DNA from: a virus
Virus record (IMG/VR): IMGVR_UViG_3300025897_000012
Coordinates: 1 to 64,000 of that record
Reading direction: 5' to 3' (one strand)
Length of the DNA stretch: 64,000 bases
Position 1 is the stretch's first letter. The number at the start of each line of letters is the position of its first letter. The notes under the pieces were generated by a model. That model searched no databases. It had not been told where the DNA came from and saw only the letters and a list, made by a program, of their open reading frames with translations. Of this stretch, positions 61,348 to 64,000 are shown in pieces. The position numbers and the translations under genes are program-made.

Positions 61348-64000
61348 TAGTAACCTCCGCTACTACTGGAACCTGAGCTACTTGAACTTGAACTCGAACT
61401 TGAACTTGAACTTGAACTACTACTGCTTGAAGATGTTGACGTTGTGTTTGTCGCAGTGGTGTTTGTTGAAGTTGTTGAACTTTGTATACCAGCAGATATT
61501 CGTGTACTTGCTGTTACAACACCGCCCTCTTGAGTTCGTAATCGTGTTGCTGTAACTGCATCTATAACATTAACGTTATCTACAGTTGCACCACTTATAA
61601 AAATTTCATCGCTTTCTGATTTTATTTCGTATAAGCTACCAAATACTTGCGACGTTTGATTTGGAACAATAATAAATGTAACTAAATCAGGTGTCATTTG
61701 CGACATAACATAATTTGCCATTTCGGAGAAGAAAAATTTATCTCCAAAATCCCAGTTTTCAAGTGCAAAATATTCGTTTATTGCTGAAACAATTCTAGAT
61801 TTAATATCATTGTCGTTTAACACAATATCAGGATTTTTTACTACTTTAAATGTTGCTTGCAAATCTGCGTCTGCCCTTTCTCCAAATAACACTTTGTACT
61901 TAACTGGATGGTAAATTATTTCATCTGATAATGATTTAATTTTAGATAGTTGCGAATTATACGATAATGATAGTGCATCAGAACTTGGTGGTAAAGGTAA
62001 AGTTCCTGCACCATTTAAAAATAACCTAAAATCTGTATCATAGCTTTTAGTTAAGATGTATGTATCAATTAAATTACTTGCACTTGGGTCAATTCTAGAA
62101 CTATCATCTGCTCCGTGAATATAATGGAATGTTAGATCATCTCTACCAACCCTTGCTCTATAATCTGTTGTTTGTTCTAGTACACCTATTGTACTATTAT
62201 ATGTTTTAAAAATATTGTTATTAGTAAAGTAAAATAATTGTCCATTAGTATATGTACTTAATGCTTGTAATGATGCTTCTAAACTTAAAATTATTATTCC
62301 TAATGTTGTTGCAGATACATAATTAAAGTCTTCTACGCCGTCAGTTGTAGTGACCTTTTTTTGAAATATATACTTTGTTAAAGGGTTTGTAGTTTCATCA
62401 ACAATAGTATCAAAGATATCAGGATCGTCTACAACTCCGTCATCATCACTATCAAAGAATGTAATTTCAATTTTTTTACTATCAACATAACCTTCTGCAT
62501 CTCTATATTCTTCAGTTAATTCCCAATCATAGTTAACTGTAAATGGTAATGCACTATCAGGTTTAGTATTAATGTTTAATACACTAATTTTATCTTTAAC
62601 AATTTTACCAGTTAAATTATTATAAATTTTATCTGTTTTATCAAAGTAAAATCTCATTTCTTGATCGCTTTCAAAAATGTATCTCATTCCTCTATGTTTA
62701 ATAGTATATGTTTCACCGTTAGTTTCAAATAATAGCATCCAACTAGCGTCTAATTGTTGGTTTGATATGTCGCCAGTTTTACCTGTGCTAAAATTAGCAC
62801 TAACATTTAAGTTATTTTCTGTAACAATTCTCCAAGATCGTGTATCAGTACTATAACGTAATCCAAATGTTTTGTAAGCAAATACTTGATCAATTAATTG
62901 TGTTGATACGTCTGCTTCTAAAGAGCCTGCTAATCCTGGAACAATTTCAGATAATCTAGCACCTGTTGGAATAATATCATTTAACGAAACTGGGCCTGCT
63001 CCTGTTGTAGCAGTTATAGTACCATCACCGGATACAGCAGCTATCTTAACCCATTTATAATCAACTACACCTTTTTTACCTTGATAACCTGTATTACTTA
63101 CTAAATCAGTATTTAAAAAACTCTGTCCTACTGGTGGTAAAAACTTAACTAACGATCCTGGAACCATTAATTTTAATAAAGATGAAGTAAATGAACCTAG
63201 TTGAGATCTTACATCAGCAGAGTTTTTAAAATATCCTGTACTTAAATTTGTAGTTTTAGTTAATTGTGTCCATGTTATTCCTAAATCAACAGTAGAAATT
63301 TTAGGAAAATTATTGTAGTAATAATTTCTAACTTTTTTATCTCTTAGTATAGGTTGTATTGTGTTAACTATTGCTCCTTCAACGTCTGTCTTTGTAATAA
63401 AAGTAAACGTAGTTTTTGGTTCTAAATTTTCCTTAAATATAATACCGTCTGTACCATATAGATTTGTTTTACTATACTTTCCTGTTGCATCAATTAAATC
63501 AAAATATCTAGATATTCCGCTTGAGGTTCTATTAATTGATTTAACTTTAATAATTTCTTGACTTACTGCTAACGGTGAAATTTGATAATCTTCGCCGGTT
63601 ACCATTCTATTTTGTGTGTAATATGTTGCTGGAGCATTTTGTTTAATACTTGCATTTGACTCACTTTGTGTTGAGTTATCAACTGTGTACTTTAACTCGT
63701 ATGTCATTGTTAGTGTTTCAACTTTATCAGTCTTTGACAAATACGGTATAGCAACAGTTATACCTCTCATATCATCAGGAGTAATGATTACTCTTTCATT
63801 TTTACTTACTCTATAAAATATACGGAAGCTGCCTTTGGGTAAATTTCCAAACACCCCATCGGAAAACATTAAACTAATTCTATCGTCAACCCTAGTTAGA
63901 ACTGAATAGATATTATTAATACTTTTATTTAAATTATTATAAACAACGTTGTTTCCTTCTACAGAATCAACCCTTGTCCACAATTCTTGTTCTGCTCCAA
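61347..64000 (-). CDS. Baseplate wedge protein gp6-like (5' end outside window)
   Basis: The frame is open to the window edge (882 residues seen); an apparent TTG start at 63983 is preceded by more open codons. The region near its visible beginning, ISLMFSDGVFGNLPKGSFRIFYRVS, is the typical baseplate J-like/gp6 motif, and EYFALENWDFGDKFFFSEMANYVMSQ with a following FIIVPNQ segment near residue 770 is the usual gp6 C-terminal core. It ends in an unusual tail of Thr/Asn/Ser followed by more than twenty consecutive Ser and a Gly-rich end. It would form the hexagonal baseplate ring. The adjacent giant gene overlaps it by one base. Confidence 0.85.
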   Translation of the reverse strand, partial: GAEQELWTRVDSVEGNNVVYNNLNKSINNIYSVLTRVDDRISLMFSDGVFGNLPKGSFRIFYRVSKNERVIITPDDMRGITVAIPYLSKTDKVETLTMTYELKYTVDNSTQSESNASIKQNAPATYYTQNRMVTGEDYQISPLAVSQEIIKVKSINRTSSGISRYFDLIDATGKYSKTNLYGTDGIIFKENLEPKTTFTFITKTDVEGAIVNTIQPILRDKKVRNYYYNNFPKISTVDLGITWTQLTKTTNLSTGYFKNSADVRSQLGSFTSSLLKLMVPGSLVKFLPPVGQSFLNTDLVSNTGYQGKKGVVDYKWVKIAAVSGDGTITATTGAGPVSLNDIIPTGARLSEIVPGLAGSLEADVSTQLIDQVFAYKTFGLRYSTDTRSWRIVTENNLNVSANFSTGKTGDISNQQLDASWMLLFETNGETYTIKHRGMRYIFESDQEMRFYFDKTDKIYNNLTGKIVKDKISVLNINTKPDSALPFTVNYDWELTEEYRDAEGYVDSKKIEITFFDSDDDGVVDDPDIFDTIVDETTNPLTKYIFQKKVTTTDGVEDFNYVSATTLGIIILSLEASLQALSTYTNGQLFYFTNNNIFKTYNSTIGVLEQTTDYRARVGRDDLTFHYIHGADDSSRIDPSASNLIDTYILTKSYDTDFRLFLNGAGTLPLPPSSDALSLSYNSQLSKIKSLSDEIIYHPVKYKVLFGERADADLQATFKVVKNPDIVLNDNDIKSRIVSAINEYFALENWDFGDKFFFSEMANYVMSQMTPDLVTFIIVPNQTSQVFGSLYEIKSESDEIFISGATVDNVNVIDAVTATRLRTQEGGVVTASTRISAGIQSSTTSTNTTATNTTSTSSSSSSSSSSSSSSSSSSSSGSSSSGGY
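61381..61416. repeat. Hexanucleotide repeat coding a Ser tract
   Basis: Six tandem 6-base units, CTTGAA on the plus strand with one CTCGAA variant, encode on the minus strand alternating AGT and TCA serine codons in the gp6 tail. It is the longest simple repeat that I noticed in the window. Confidence 0.8.

Noticed and set aside
1-64000. tRNA genes, CRISPR arrays, insertion sequences, integrase and attachment sites
   Set aside because: I looked for cloverleaf-like stretches, regularly spaced repeats, transposase or integrase motifs and flanking direct repeats and saw none; a tRNA scan was not possible.

Overview
The window looks like about 64 kb from the genome of a T4-like tailed phage (myovirus) of an AT-rich marine bacterium. 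The grounds are a T4-type RNase H/5'-3' exonuclease, a J-like baseplate wedge protein (gp6 type), a 5183-residue tail/baseplate protein, several tail-fibre or collar proteins of the kind seen in marine T4-like phages, ATAAATA late-promoter motifs and tightly overlapping genes. No photosynthesis genes are present. A tripartite tricarboxylate (TTT) importer pair and the very low GC point to a heterotrophic proteobacterial host, perhaps SAR11-like; the host is an inference. The phage genome is incomplete at both ends.

Layout. (1) 1-11 kb, plus strand: 3' end of folE and a queE (7-deazaguanine precursor pathway), an RNase H-like nuclease, a 2OG-Fe(II) oxygenase, a minimal SET-domain protein, a Rossmann/SDR-like protein, a MoxR ATPase with a metallopeptidase-VWA partner, and several small proteins of the marine T4-like type. 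The stretch ends with a decayed second copy of the oxygenase. (2) 11.2-12.6 kb: a late, fibre-like structural gene. (3) 12.6-14.7 kb, plus strand: a four-gene cassette (sulfotransferase-like, GNAT-like, small membrane protein, mini adenylating enzyme) behind a consensus sigma70 promoter. (4) 14.7-18.7 kb, minus strand: two sulfotransferase-like proteins, an SGNH hydrolase, a 2OG oxygenase and a methyltransferase. (5) 18.8-25.3 kb, plus strand: TctA and TctC, an oxygenase, a small membrane protein, two tandem methyltransferases, another small membrane protein, an Asp/Asn-hydroxylase-like protein and a gene behind a late promoter. (6) 25.3-37.6 kb, minus strand: a tightly packed island of glycosyltransferase-like genes around four consecutive radical-SAM genes, with two consensus sigma70 promoters. 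(7) 37.6-64 kb, minus strand: late virion genes ending in the giant protein and gp6.

How it works together. Accessory genes in regions 3 to 6 carry mostly transferase, oxygenase and radical-SAM chemistry. The simplest reading is that they decorate virion proteins, cell-surface glycans or small molecules during infection, and that TctA/TctC supply carboxylates to the host. Host-type early promoters (TTGACA, 16-17 bp, TATAAT-like) precede accessory and metabolic genes, whereas ATAAATA motifs precede virion genes. Two early promoters place the -10 box five bases from the ATG, so their transcripts should be essentially leaderless. The strongest candidates for a little-described system are the four-gene radical-SAM block, which includes one protein with its SPASM-like cysteine domain apparently moved to the N-terminus, and the phage-borne TTT importer without a recognisable TctB.
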